Source: Kitasatospora sp. NBC_01250
Lineage (GTDB): Bacteria > Actinomycetota > Actinomycetes > Streptomycetales > Streptomycetaceae
Direction of reading: 5' to 3'
NCBI RefSeq assembly: GCF_036226465.1
Contig: NZ_CP108476.1
Location: 4,960,001-5,024,000 of the forward strand
DNA length: 64,000 bases
Below the pieces are notes generated by a model, which was given only the letters and a program-made list of their open reading frames with translations, searched no databases and was not told where the DNA came from. The number at the start of each line of letters is the position of its first letter. The first letter of the stretch is position 1. Positions 1-8,147 of this stretch are shown here, piece by piece. Position numbers and translations under genes: made by a program.

Positions 1-619
1 GGTGGTTGTCACCGAGCCAGGCCACGATGGACGTCTTGTCCGCCCCGGTCGGCGAGGAGACCCGCCCGGGCCGGCCGATCAGCACGAAGCGGGTGATCGC
101 GTTCTGCGCGTCGTGGATGTCGGTGACCAGCGGCTCCAGCCCGTAGAGCGCGGCGGCGAACTCGCCCGCGAAGGCGCCGTCGGCCTGCCCGTCCTGCACC
201 AGCCGCGCCCCGTCCGCATTCGAGGCGGCGGCCTCCCAGCGGGCGTGCGGCAGGTGCTCGCCCAGCCAGCGGCGCACCTGCGGCTGGGCGACGGGGTGGC
301 TGGTGACGGTCTTGATGTCGGCCAGCGCGGTGCCGGGGCGTACCAGCAGCGCGAAGCTGATCGGCAGCAGCACCTCGCGGTAGATCATCAGCGGTGCGCC
401 GCCCGCCAGTTCGTCGGCGGTCGCGGTGACCGCGCCCTCCACAGAGTTCTCGATGGCCACGAAGGCCCCGGCGGCCTCGCCGGCGCGCACCGCGTCCAGT
501 GCCGCCTGCACCGAGGGCAGCGGCACCAGTTCCCGGGTCGCCGCCTCCGGCAGCGTGTGCAGGGCGGCCTCGGTAAAGGTGCCGGCGGGCCCGAGGTAGG
601 TGTAGCGGGTAGCCGACAT
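1..619 (-). CDS. pheA: Prephenate dehydratase, N-terminal part (runs off the left edge)
   Basis: Converts prephenate to phenylpyruvate in phenylalanine biosynthesis (cytoplasm). About 206 residues are visible and the gene continues past base 1. The protein opens YLGPAGTFTEAAL, then has IENSVEG, a TSHPVAQPQ motif and NAITRF, which are the hallmark blocks of the periplasmic-binding-protein-like catalytic domain. The C-terminal ACT regulatory domain would lie outside the window. The ATG at 619 is chosen because a GGAGG sits 7 bases upstream. The neighbouring gene upstream on the same strand is dtpA, with a 105-base gap. This pheA/dtpA/copper order is known from Streptomyces. Confidence 0.95.
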   Translation of the reverse strand, partial: MSATRYTYLGPAGTFTEAALHTLPEAATRELVPLPSVQAALDAVRAGEAAGAFVAIENSVEGAVTATADELAGGAPLMIYREVLLPISFALLVRPGTALADIKTVTSHPVAQPQVRRWLGEHLPHARWEAAASNADGARLVQDGQADGAFAGEFAAALYGLEPLVTDIHDAQNAITRFVLIGRPGRVSSPTGADKTSIVAWLGDNH

Positions 620-724
620 GCCGCGCCTCCATGAGCTTCGGTACCGATACCAGACGTGCCACCTTAGCCACTTCGGACCGCCCGCGGTGCCGCCGTCCCA
701 CGAGCTGGGCCCGCCCGCGGCCGG

Positions 725-1975
725 CTACCCCTCCAGCAGCGCCTGCCCCAGGTACCCCGCGTCGCCCTGGACACCGGGCGGCACCGCGTACAGCCCGCTG
801 GCCTCGTGGCGCAGGAAGCGGGTCAGGCCGTCGCCGCGTGCCAGCTTCTGCTGCACGGGGACGAAGCCGCGCGCCGGGTCCGCCTGGAACGCGAGGAAGA
901 GCAGGCCCGCGTCCGGCGAGCCGTCCGGCAGCACCCCGTCCGCGTAGGAGAAGCCGCGCCGCAGCATCGCGGCCCCGCCGTTGGCGGCCGGCGCCGCCAC
1001 CCGGATGTGCGCGTCGGCGGGGATCGCCAGGGTGCCGTCCGGGTTCTGCTTCGTCAGGTCGACGGGCGTGGTCTCGGTGCCGCCGGACAGCGGGGCGCCG
1101 TCCGACTTGCGCCGTCCGACGAACCGCTCCTGACGGTCCGTCGACAGGTTCTCCCAGTCGTCCAGCAGCATCCGGATCCGCCGCAGCACCAGGTAGCTGC
1201 CGCCGGCCATCCAGTCCGGCCCGGTGGCGAAGACCTTGGCGGCGAAGTCGGCGTCGGTCGGCTTGGGGTTGTTGGTCCCGTCGACCTGGCCCATCAGGTT
1301 GCGCCCGGTCATCGGCCTGGCAGTGGCGCCGGGGGTGCGGGCGAAGCCGGCCATCTGCCAGCGGACGGCGGCGGTGCCGGCCGCCTGCTGCTGGAGCACC
1401 CGCAGCGCGTGGAAGGCCACCAGCGCGTCGTCCGCGCCGATCTGCACCCACAGGTCGCCGTCGCTGCGCGAGCGGTCGATGGCGTCCTGCGGGAAGTCCG
1501 GCAGCGGGTTCAGCTGCGGCGGCCGGCGATCGGCCAGGCCCACCTTGTCGAACAGGGTGGCGCCGAAGCCCACCGTGACGGTCAGCGAGCTGGGCCCGGC
1601 GTCCAGCGCGATCTGGTTCTCGTGGCTGGGGGCGGGCTCGCCGACCGCCAGCCGGGCCGCGGTCTGCGACCAGAGCTTGAGCAGCGCCTGCAGCCCGGCC
1701 CGCCCGGCGTTCGGCGCCAGGTCGAAGGCGGCCAACTGCACGCGGGCCTGCGCCGGTTGGACGATCCCGGCCTGGTGCGGCCCCTGGAAGCCGACCTTGG
1801 CGGCCCCGAGCGCGGGCGCGCGGTCGCCTCCGTCGGCGCTCGCCCCCTGGGCGAGCATCCCGCCGGCCGCGCCGACGGCGAGGGAGGCCCCGGCGCCCGC
1901 GAACAGCGTCCGGCGCGAGAAGCCGCCCGCGCTCTGCCGAGCGGTCGGCGCACCACCTGTCTCCTGCGTGGACAT
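725..1975 (-). CDS. dtpA: Tat-exported Dyp-type heme peroxidase (DtpA/EfeB family)
   Basis: A 416-residue dye-decolourising peroxidase. The N-terminus carries a twin-arginine signal (SRRTLF, Arg21-Arg22) followed by an Ala/Gly-rich hydrophobic stretch, so it should be exported folded with heme already bound. The family GxxDG motif is seen as GQVDG at about 229-233, and the C-terminal half has the expected Dyp fold blocks. The start has a GAGG 7 bases upstream and lies 9 bases after the CopC-CopD stop, so it belongs to the sco-ecuC-copCD-dtpA transcription unit. In Streptomyces lividans the homologue DtpA works with Sco and ECuC in maturation of the copper oxidase GlxA; that role here is inferred from synteny. 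Confidence 0.93.
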   Translation of the reverse strand: MSTQETGGAPTARQSAGGFSRRTLFAGAGASLAVGAAGGMLAQGASADGGDRAPALGAAKVGFQGPHQAGIVQPAQARVQLAAFDLAPNAGRAGLQALLKLWSQTAARLAVGEPAPSHENQIALDAGPSSLTVTVGFGATLFDKVGLADRRPPQLNPLPDFPQDAIDRSRSDGDLWVQIGADDALVAFHALRVLQQQAAGTAAVRWQMAGFARTPGATARPMTGRNLMGQVDGTNNPKPTDADFAAKVFATGPDWMAGGSYLVLRRIRMLLDDWENLSTDRQERFVGRRKSDGAPLSGGTETTPVDLTKQNPDGTLAIPADAHIRVAAPAANGGAAMLRRGFSYADGVLPDGSPDAGLLFLAFQADPARGFVPVQQKLARGDGLTRFLRHEASGLYAVPPGVQGDAGYLGQALLEG

Positions 1976-1984
1976 ACCCGTACC

Positions 1985-3976
1985 TCAGCCGATCGTCAGT
2001 TGCTTGGTCTCGGTGTCCTGGTCGATGTCCGAGGAACGGACGACGACCGCGGCCACCCACTCGCCCGCCAGCGGCAGTTGGGCGGTGCCGGTCCAGCGCC
2101 CGGTGCCGGCCTTGGTCAGCGGTACCGCCAGCGGGCCCAGATCGCGGTCCGGCAGGGTGAAGGAGACCTGGGTCTCGGGCACGTCCACCGGCTGCCCCGA
2201 GCCGTCGGTGACCAGCAGCGTCAGCCGGCTGCTGCCGGTGGCGGCCGGGTCGACGGTGAGCACGGCGGTGCCCTTGGCGCCCTTCTCGGTGCCACCGGTG
2301 TCGTAGGGCAGCTTGAGTTCCACGCTCTTCGCGGCCGTCTTCGGCGCCGGGGCGGCGGTGCCGCTGGCGGCGGCGACCTCGGCCGCCACCCGCCCGGGCG
2401 GCGAGTTGGTCAGCACCGTGGTCACCACCAGCACGCCGATCGCCACCGCCGCCTCGATCAGCACCGAGCGCCGCAGCCCCGCCTGCACCGGGGTGCCGTT
2501 CTGTGCCTTGCGCACCCCGGCCGCGGCCACCGCCGCCCGCTGGCGGGCCAGCTGCTCGCGCCGCACCGGGTCCGCCGCCGTGCCATCGGTCGCCGTCCCC
2601 GTCCCCGTCCCCGCCGCATCCGCGTCCGCGGCCTCGGCCGACCGGCCGCCGACCACAACGTCGACCTGCTCGACTTCCTGCGCCGGGGCCGTCCGCAGCC
2701 GCGCCGTCCACCGCCGCGAGAAGAAGGCGGTGCCCAGCATCACCAGCACCAGCCCGACCTTGATCAGCACCAGCTGCCCGTACTCGGTGTCCACCAGTGC
2801 GTCCCAGCTGCCCACGCCCCGCCAGGCCTGGTAGACGCCGGTGACCACCAGGCAGGCCACCGAGACCAGCGCGACCTTGGAGAACCGCTCGGCCACCGCC
2901 GCCCCGCCGCCGTGCCGCAGCGCGGCCACCAGGGTGACCAGTCCGCCCAGCCAGCAGGCCATCGCGAGCAGGTGCAGCAGGTCGAACGGCAGCGCCACCC
3001 AGACCTGGATCCCGACCGCCGCGTGGTCCGCCGCGGCCCAGGTGGCCGCGAGCGCCAGCGCCAGCACCAGCCCGCCCGCGCCCAGCGCCAGCCGCGCCTC
3101 GCGCAGCGGGCGCTCCGCGGCCCGCCGCTCCAGCCGGCGCAGCTCGTCCTCCTCGGCGTCCCCGGTGGAAGCGGCCTCGCCCGGCTCCGCGTCCTCCTCC
3201 TGGCCCAGCCGCCCGACCAGCAGCGACAGGAAGACCCCGCCCGCCGCCAGCAGCAGCAGCCGCGCGGCCAGCGCGGTGCCGAGCCGTTCGTCCAGCGTGC
3301 CGCGCACCAGCGACAGGTCGAAGACCTGGCCCAGCCCGCTCCCGCGCTCGTAGGGCCCGCGCAGCAGCAGCACCGCCACGGTGGCGGCCAGCAGCGCGAC
3401 CCAGCCGCCCATCAGCAGCCGCTGCACCGAGCGGTTCGCCGCCCCGCGCGGCCAGCACAGCAGTACGAAGGCCGCCGCCCCGACCAGCAGCGCGAACGCC
3501 CCGTACGCCACCGCCCGCCCGGTGCCGTAGAGCGCCGAGACCACCTCGTCGGCCTTGGCGCCGTTCGCCTGCGAGAGCGAGACCGAGGTGGTCGAGGGCG
3601 CGCCGACGGAGAACGTGAACGCCCCGCCGACCGGGTGCGTGTCCGCCGAGATGGCCCGCCAGGCCACTGTGTAGGTGCCGTTGCCCAGGCCCGGGCGCAG
3701 CCCGACGGTGGCGGTGTCGTCCTTGCCGCCGGCGTGCGCGGCGTTGCCGGTGTCCACCGGCTTGCCGGCCGGGTCGAGCACCCGGACCGCGTCGCCGTCG
3801 AGCGTCACCGCCTCGCTGAACGTCAGGGTCACGGAGGTGGGCGCGCTCGCCACCACCGAGTTCTGTGCCGGATCGGTCTGCAGCAGCGCCGCGTGCGCCG
3901 AGGCGGGTGCGGCGGTGCCCAGCAGCAGGAGCAGCAGGGTGCCCGCGGTGGTGAGCCAGGCCCAGGCTTTGCGCAT
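1985..3976 (-). CDS. CopC-CopD fusion copper protein with C-terminal YtkA-like domain
   Basis: 663 residues in three parts. A signal peptide ends at ASA, leaving His28 as the mature N-terminus, the copper ligand of CopC. The CopC domain runs to about 130 and ends in SADTHPVGGAFTFSVG. The middle (about 150-540) has many hydrophobic segments typical of CopD, with a charged cytoplasmic loop. The last 115 residues form an extracellular YtkA-like beta domain. It likely binds copper outside the membrane and moves or senses it. It starts 7 bases after the ECuC stop, which fits co-translation. CopC-CopD fusions are common in actinobacteria; direction of copper movement cannot be read from the sequence. 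Confidence 0.92.
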   Translation of the reverse strand: MRKAWAWLTTAGTLLLLLLGTAAPASAHAALLQTDPAQNSVVASAPTSVTLTFSEAVTLDGDAVRVLDPAGKPVDTGNAAHAGGKDDTATVGLRPGLGNGTYTVAWRAISADTHPVGGAFTFSVGAPSTTSVSLSQANGAKADEVVSALYGTGRAVAYGAFALLVGAAAFVLLCWPRGAANRSVQRLLMGGWVALLAATVAVLLLRGPYERGSGLGQVFDLSLVRGTLDERLGTALAARLLLLAAGGVFLSLLVGRLGQEEDAEPGEAASTGDAEEDELRRLERRAAERPLREARLALGAGGLVLALALAATWAAADHAAVGIQVWVALPFDLLHLLAMACWLGGLVTLVAALRHGGGAAVAERFSKVALVSVACLVVTGVYQAWRGVGSWDALVDTEYGQLVLIKVGLVLVMLGTAFFSRRWTARLRTAPAQEVEQVDVVVGGRSAEAADADAAGTGTGTATDGTAADPVRREQLARQRAAVAAAGVRKAQNGTPVQAGLRRSVLIEAAVAIGVLVVTTVLTNSPPGRVAAEVAAASGTAAPAPKTAAKSVELKLPYDTGGTEKGAKGTAVLTVDPAATGSSRLTLLVTDGSGQPVDVPETQVSFTLPDRDLGPLAVPLTKAGTGRWTGTAQLPLAGEWVAAVVVRSSDIDQDTETKQLTIG

Positions 3977-3983
3977 CTCTTCG

Positions 3984-4475
3984 TCAGCTCCCGGGGCGGT
4001 AGGTGAGGGGTTTCACCGGCACCTGGACGGCGATGGTGCCGCTGTGTGCGAAGGTCAGGTCCAGCTCCAGCTGGTCGCCGACGGCGGGTGGCTTCTGCCA
4101 CCCCATGATCATCAGGTGGGCACCGCCGCGGGTCAGCTGCAACGCGCCGTTCGCCGGCACCGGCAGGCTGTCCACCTCCTGCATGGTGGTCTCGGTGGAC
4201 CGGTGCATGCTCACCGAGCCGGCGCCGGGGCTGCTCACCCGCACCAGGGTGTCCGCCGTGCCGCCGGTGTTGCGCACCGTCAGGTACCCGGCGGCCATGC
4301 TGTCGCTGCCGGGGCTGCCGGCGGGCAGCGGGATGTACGAGTCCGCGATGCTGAGCCTGGCGCTCGACGCCTGGCTGCTGCCGCCGCCGCAGACCACGAC
4401 TATCGCGCCCGCGGTCAGCACGGCGGCGACCGCGGCCCCGGTCAGCGCGGTCTGCCGGAAGGTCCTGGCGCCCAT
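3984..4475 (-). CDS. ecuC: PCuAC-type extracellular copper chaperone (ECuC)
   Basis: 163 residues. A hydrophobic N-terminal segment is followed by Cys29 in a weak lipobox (VVVC), so it may be a lipoprotein or be anchored by that segment. The PCuAC copper site is visible: His91, Met98, then 21 residues, then His120-x-Met122. The ATG shares one base with the sco stop (TGATG), which indicates translational coupling. Known homologues pass Cu(I) to Sco and on to cytochrome oxidase CuA or GlxA. It is in another frame from the long open frame that covers it, so the start is set by the overlap with sco and the signal sequence. Confidence 0.92.
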   Translation of the reverse strand: MGARTFRQTALTGAAVAAVLTAGAIVVVCGGGSSQASSARLSIADSYIPLPAGSPGSDSMAAGYLTVRNTGGTADTLVRVSSPGAGSVSMHRSTETTMQEVDSLPVPANGALQLTRGGAHLMIMGWQKPPAVGDQLELDLTFAHSGTIAVQVPVKPLTYRPGS

Positions 4476-5146
4476 CAGGCGGCCACCCCCTTGGCCAGCA
4501 GCGGCAGGTCGTGGGCGAAGACGTCCTGCGAGGTGTTGCTCAGGTAGACCAGGTGCGCCTTGTTGTCGGAGGGCTGGAAGGCCAGCACCTGGGCGCCGTG
4601 CGAGGAGGTCACCGTGCCGTCCTTGTTGACCACCGGGTCCTCCACCAGGATGCCCAGGCTCAGTGCCGCCGCCTTGACCTTCTGCAGGTCGCCGGTCAGC
4701 CCGATGAAGTTCTTGTCGAAGGAGTCCAGCCAGGTCCGCAGCACCTTCGGGGTGTCGACCTGCGGGTCGGTCGAGACGAAGACCACGTTGATCTTCGCCT
4801 GCTCGTCCGCGGGCAGCTTCTGCATCGCCACGGCGATGTCGCCCATCGTGGTGGGGCAGACGTCCGGGCAGCTGGTGTAGCCGAAGAAGAGCAGCGTGGT
4901 CTTCCCGGCGGTGCGCTGGCGCAGGTCGAAGGGCTGGCCGCTGGTGTCGGGCAGCACCAGGTCGGGCATGTCGAAGTGCTTGGCCAGCACGGTGCCCTGG
5001 TAGGGCGAGTTCTGGGACTGCTGGGAGACGACGGCAGCGCCGGTGGTCGACTTGGTGCCCGAGCCGCAGGCGGTCAGCGCGAGGGCTGCGGTCAGGGCGA
5101 GGGCGGCGGCACCGGCGACGCGGCGGCCGGGGGAGAGCAGCTTCAT
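4475..5146 (-). CDS. sco: Sco/SenC copper-binding lipoprotein
   Basis: 223 residues with a clear lipoprotein signal (LTAC, Cys27) and a thioredoxin-like fold. The copper ligands are Cys93 and Cys97 in SCPDVC and His183 in SSHGAQ. Sco proteins deliver copper to the CuA site of cytochrome c oxidase and, in S. lividans, towards GlxA. It is the first gene of the sco-ecuC-copCD-dtpA unit: a strong hairpin (5189-5225) separates it from ycnI upstream, and it overlaps ecuC by one base. Confidence 0.95.
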   Translation of the reverse strand: MKLLSPGRRVAGAAALALTAALALTACGSGTKSTTGAAVVSQQSQNSPYQGTVLAKHFDMPDLVLPDTSGQPFDLRQRTAGKTTLLFFGYTSCPDVCPTTMGDIAVAMQKLPADEQAKINVVFVSTDPQVDTPKVLRTWLDSFDKNFIGLTGDLQKVKAAALSLGILVEDPVVNKDGTVTSSHGAQVLAFQPSDNKAHLVYLSNTSQDVFAHDLPLLAKGVAA

Positions 5147-5188
5147 GGTGGGGGTCCGTTCGTTCGGGCTCGTGGCGGTGGGTCGCCC

Positions 5189-5225
5189 GCCGGGGCCGGC
5201 CGTCCAGCGGAGGGCCGGCCCCGGC
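5189..5225 (-). terminator. Hairpin after ycnI, before sco
   Basis: Thirteen-base perfect arms (5189-5201 and 5213-5225) with an 11-base loop lie just 3' of the ycnI stop. No T-run follows, as is common in Streptomyces. It suggests sco is mainly expressed from its own promoter. Confidence 0.65.
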
Positions 5226-5233
5226 GACCGGCC

Positions 5234-5965
5234 TCAGGAGGCGGGGGTGCCGCTCTTGCGGCGCAGGCCGGCCACGCCGAGGGCGGTACCGATCACGCCG
5301 ACCACGAGGCCGGCGATGCCCAGCGCGCGGGCGGTGGAGTCGTCGGACGTGGCCGCGGCGGTGGTCGACTTGCCGTCCTGCGAGGCGCCGGCGGCGGCCG
5401 AGGGAGCGGTGCCGGTGGTGGTGGCGGCCGTCAGGCGCAGGGTCGGCGCGGGGTGCTGCGGCTCGGCCTGGCCGGGCTTGGCCTCGTCGATCCAGCGCAC
5501 CACGGTGCCGTCGTCGTAGGTCTGCAGCGCCTTGAAGACGATCTGGTCGGCGTCCTTCGGCAGCGGGCCGAGCGAGATCTTGAACTCCTGGAACTGGCCG
5601 GGGCCGATCTTGCCGGTGGCGTCGGCGGTCCAGGTGACCTTGCTGACCGCGTCGGTGACCTGGCCGTCGTCGGTGGTGACCGGGGTGGCCAGGTGGGTCT
5701 TGTCGACGGTCGCCGTCCAGCCGGGCACCGGCTGGGTGGAGAGCGAGACCACCGGGTGGTCGGTCGGCACGGTGACCTCCAGCTTGACCGTGCTCGCCTT
5801 GTCGCTCTCGTCCGGCACCCGGAACGCGACGGCGGTGTAGCCGCCCTGCGTGGCGGTGTTCGGGTTCACGGTGACGTGCGCGAAGGCGGGGACGGCGGAG
5901 GCCAGCACGGCACCGGCGGCGAGGACGGCGGCGGCGGTGGAACGGCGGGCGGTGAGCGAACGCAT
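5234..5965 (-). CDS. ycnI: YcnI-family (DUF1775) copper protein
   Basis: 243 residues. The signal peptide ends at AFA, exposing His30 (HVTVNPNTA), the N-terminal histidine used for copper binding in YcnI proteins. A DUF1775 beta domain follows, then an Ala/Ser/Thr-rich linker and one C-terminal membrane helix (about 213-235) with an RRK tail, so the domain faces outside. The ATG at 5965 was chosen because it gives the complete signal peptide; a longer open frame upstream has no signal. It is followed by a terminator and then sco. Confidence 0.93.
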   Translation of the reverse strand: MRSLTARRSTAAAVLAAGAVLASAVPAFAHVTVNPNTATQGGYTAVAFRVPDESDKASTVKLEVTVPTDHPVVSLSTQPVPGWTATVDKTHLATPVTTDDGQVTDAVSKVTWTADATGKIGPGQFQEFKISLGPLPKDADQIVFKALQTYDDGTVVRWIDEAKPGQAEPQHPAPTLRLTAATTTGTAPSAAAGASQDGKSTTAAATSDDSTARALGIAGLVVGVIGTALGVAGLRRKSGTPAS

Positions 5966-6095
5966 CGGTGGCGGTCTCCATCGGGAGCAGGACACACGGG
6001 TGCCCTGGACAGGTGGGGTGACGAGCTGCGGGGTACGCGGCGCCGACACCCGGCCCCGTCGGCCGACGCCGGGAAGGCGTGGCGATGACGGCGGG

Positions 6096-6899
6096 TCAGC
6101 GCGCGAAGGCCGCCACCGGCGGGCCACGGCGCACCACGCTGTGCCGCAGCACGGCCGCCACCGGCAGCCGGTGCTCCTCGCGGTCGGAGCGCGGTATCCG
6201 CACCCCGGCCCCGGTCACGCCGAGCAGGCCGCGCAGCACGGCGGCGACCAGCGCGAGCGCGCGCCCCAGCGGGGCGCTCCACTGCTGCAGTTCGCGGGCG
6301 GCGCTGCCGGCCAGCCGGATCAGCCGCCACAGCGCGGCCTCGCCGCGGCGCAGCCACCAGCCGGCCAGCACGGCGGCGGCCAGGTGACCGAGCAGCATCG
6401 CCGGGGTCAGCCCGAACAGCCACCAGGGACCGGCGGCCACCGCGTGGTAGCTGCGCGGGTCCAGGCCCGCGCTGTTGACCAGTTGGGCCGGGCTCACCCC
6501 GGGGGGCAGCACCCGGGCCATCCCGGGCATGTCGTTGCAGACCAGTCGCCCTGCCACTTGATCCAGGGTCATCCCGGGCATCGCGTGCGGACCAGCGCAG
6601 TGGAAGAGCAGGTGCAGCGCGAGCTGGCCGCCCCCCAGTGCCGCGGCGATCCCCGGCAGCGAGCGCTCCCGGCCGCCGAGCAGTGCCGCCAGCGCGGCCA
6701 CCACGGCGAAGCCGAGCAGCAGCGAGGGCAGCGCGACATCGCCGCCGCCGCTCAGGTTGTGGCCGAAGGCGGCCACCACCGTGCACACCACCGCGAACGG
6801 CACCGCGCGCAGCAGCCGCAGGTCCCACCCCGCGCGCAGCGCACCGGGGCGCGCCGGTTCGGCGGCGCCCGGCTGCGGGGCGGGGTGGTGGTCAGTCAT
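6096..6899 (-). CDS. Integral membrane protein with His/Met/Cys-rich extracytoplasmic loop
   Basis: 267 residues with about five to six hydrophobic segments. Between helices is a loop (roughly 100-140) rich in potential copper ligands: FHCAGPHAMPGMT and then CNDMPGMARVLPPG. The N-terminus is short and His/Pro-rich (MTDHHPAP). I do not recognise a named family. Its position 130 bases upstream of ycnI on the same strand, at the head of a copper gene block, together with the paired HCxxxHxMPGM and CxDMPGM patterns, makes a role in copper binding or transport a reasonable inference. Confidence 0.8.
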   Translation of the reverse strand: MTDHHPAPQPGAAEPARPGALRAGWDLRLLRAVPFAVVCTVVAAFGHNLSGGGDVALPSLLLGFAVVAALAALLGGRERSLPGIAAALGGGQLALHLLFHCAGPHAMPGMTLDQVAGRLVCNDMPGMARVLPPGVSPAQLVNSAGLDPRSYHAVAAGPWWLFGLTPAMLLGHLAAAVLAGWWLRRGEAALWRLIRLAGSAARELQQWSAPLGRALALVAAVLRGLLGVTGAGVRIPRSDREEHRLPVAAVLRHSVVRRGPPVAAFAR

Positions 6900-7156
6900 G
6901 GCCGGGCCATCATCTCATCGGGCCCCGGCCCGATCGGGGCGGGGTGCGAAAGTGCCGGAGCGTCAGCGGGAGTGGCCCCGGACCGGCCGTAACTCCAACG
7001 GCCCCGGCGTGTGGTGGCAGATGCGCGCCGTTCGGCACAACGCGCCGCGCTCGTCCATCCGCCGAATGGGCGGACCGCCCGCAGCGCGACGGTTCACGGC
7101 CCGATCCCTCGGAAATACCTAGTTGTATGTGGAGCCCCAGCCAGGAGGGACCGGTC

Positions 7157-7801
7157 GTGGACATCTGGTGGACTCTGCATCTCAAGCGCGAGCTGGCCAG
7201 CGTGCCGCTGGCCAGGCGCTTCCTGCTCGGCACCATGGAGAGCGCCGGGGTCGACCCGGGCATCGCCCACGACCTCGGCCTCGCGCTGACCGAGGCCTGC
7301 GCGAACGCGGTGGAGCACGCGGGCCCCGGCCACCCCAGGGCCGACGACGGCTTCCAGGTGACCGCCACGCTCGACGGCGACCTGCTGCGGATCGAGGTGA
7401 TCGACTCCGGCCCGGGCCTGCCCGCCGCACCCCGGCTGGTCCCGGCCCGCCGCCCGCTGTCCGCCCCGCCGGAGCGCCCCCTGCCGGAGGCCGGGCACGC
7501 CCGCCCGCGCCGCCGCCGCGGCCGGGCCACCCTGCCGGGCCCCGCCGCCCTCGGCCCGGCCCGCCGCTCCCGTCCCACCCCCTACGACACCCACGTACTG
7601 CCGCCGGGCCGCCCGCACACCGCCCCGCCCCGGCTGCCCGACCTGGACGTGCTGCCGGACCTGCTGGGCGAGAGCGGCCGGGGCCTGTTCCTGATCCGCG
7701 CCCTGACCGACCACGTCCACCTGCGCAACCACCCCCAGCGCGGCGCGATCGTCAGCTTCGACAAGCTGCTCAACCGCCAGGCCCTGCGGGTGGCCTCCTG
7801 A
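7157..7801 (+). CDS. RsbW-like HATPase (anti-sigma type) with long basic insertion
   Basis: 214 residues. The GHKL ATPase N box is EACANAVEHA and the G1 box VIDSGPGLP; the G2 box GESGRGLFLIRALTDHV sits near the C-terminus. Between G1 and G2 there is an unusual insertion of about 85 residues that is Pro/Arg-rich. The GTG at 7157 is preferred because AGGAGG lies 8 bases upstream; an in-frame ATG at 7127 lacks a ribosome site. Such proteins phosphorylate or sequester anti-anti-sigma factors; no sigma or STAS partner is adjacent, so its target is unknown. Confidence 0.85.
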   Translation: MDIWWTLHLKRELASVPLARRFLLGTMESAGVDPGIAHDLGLALTEACANAVEHAGPGHPRADDGFQVTATLDGDLLRIEVIDSGPGLPAAPRLVPARRPLSAPPERPLPEAGHARPRRRRGRATLPGPAALGPARRSRPTPYDTHVLPPGRPHTAPPRLPDLDVLPDLLGESGRGLFLIRALTDHVHLRNHPQRGAIVSFDKLLNRQALRVAS

Positions 7802-7871
7802 AGCGCAGGGCCCGGCCGTCCGCCGGCCCGCTCGCCTGGCGCCCGCACCGGGCCGGGGGCACTGTGGAGAT

Positions 7872-8141
7872 ATGTTGCATCGGATGCACGCCGAGTACGG
7901 CGACCAGGGCCGATCCGGCCCGGTGAAGCAGTGGCACATGGTCCAGGACCAGCAGCTGGTCGGGCTGTGCGGACGTGAGCTGGCCGAGGGGGCGGCCACC
8001 TTGGAACCGACCGAGTGGGGGCGGACCAAGGAGCCCTGCTGCCGGTCCTGCGGGGTGGTCTGGTTCCAGTCGGTGCCCTTCCTGGCGGACGAGCACGACC
8101 GGTCGACCTACCTCCCGGACAGCCACGCCGCGGAGGGCTGA
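7872..8141 (+). CDS. Small Cys-containing conserved hypothetical protein
   Basis: 89 residues. It contains QWHMVQDQQLVGLCGRELAEG and later CCRSCG, so one His and four Cys residues that could bind zinc. No named family is recognised. The ATG at 7872 has GGAG very close by; an ATG at 7884 is the alternative start. It ends 6 bases from the convergent acyl-CoA dehydrogenase gene. Coding is supported by strong third-position GC and the ordered Cys pattern. Confidence 0.7.
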   Translation: MLHRMHAEYGDQGRSGPVKQWHMVQDQQLVGLCGRELAEGAATLEPTEWGRTKEPCCRSCGVVWFQSVPFLADEHDRSTYLPDSHAAEG

Positions 8142-8147
8142 GCCGGC

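Noticed and set aside
9-3458. Open frame of 1149 codons on the minus strand
   Set aside because: It is an alternate frame across pheA, dtpA and the CopC-CopD gene; its product is Gly/Arg/Ala-rich with no domain, as expected of a high-GC shadow.
806-4006. Open frame of 1066 codons on the plus strand
   Set aside because: Antisense shadow of dtpA and CopC-CopD; composition (Gln, Arg, His, Pro) and lack of start signals argue against coding.
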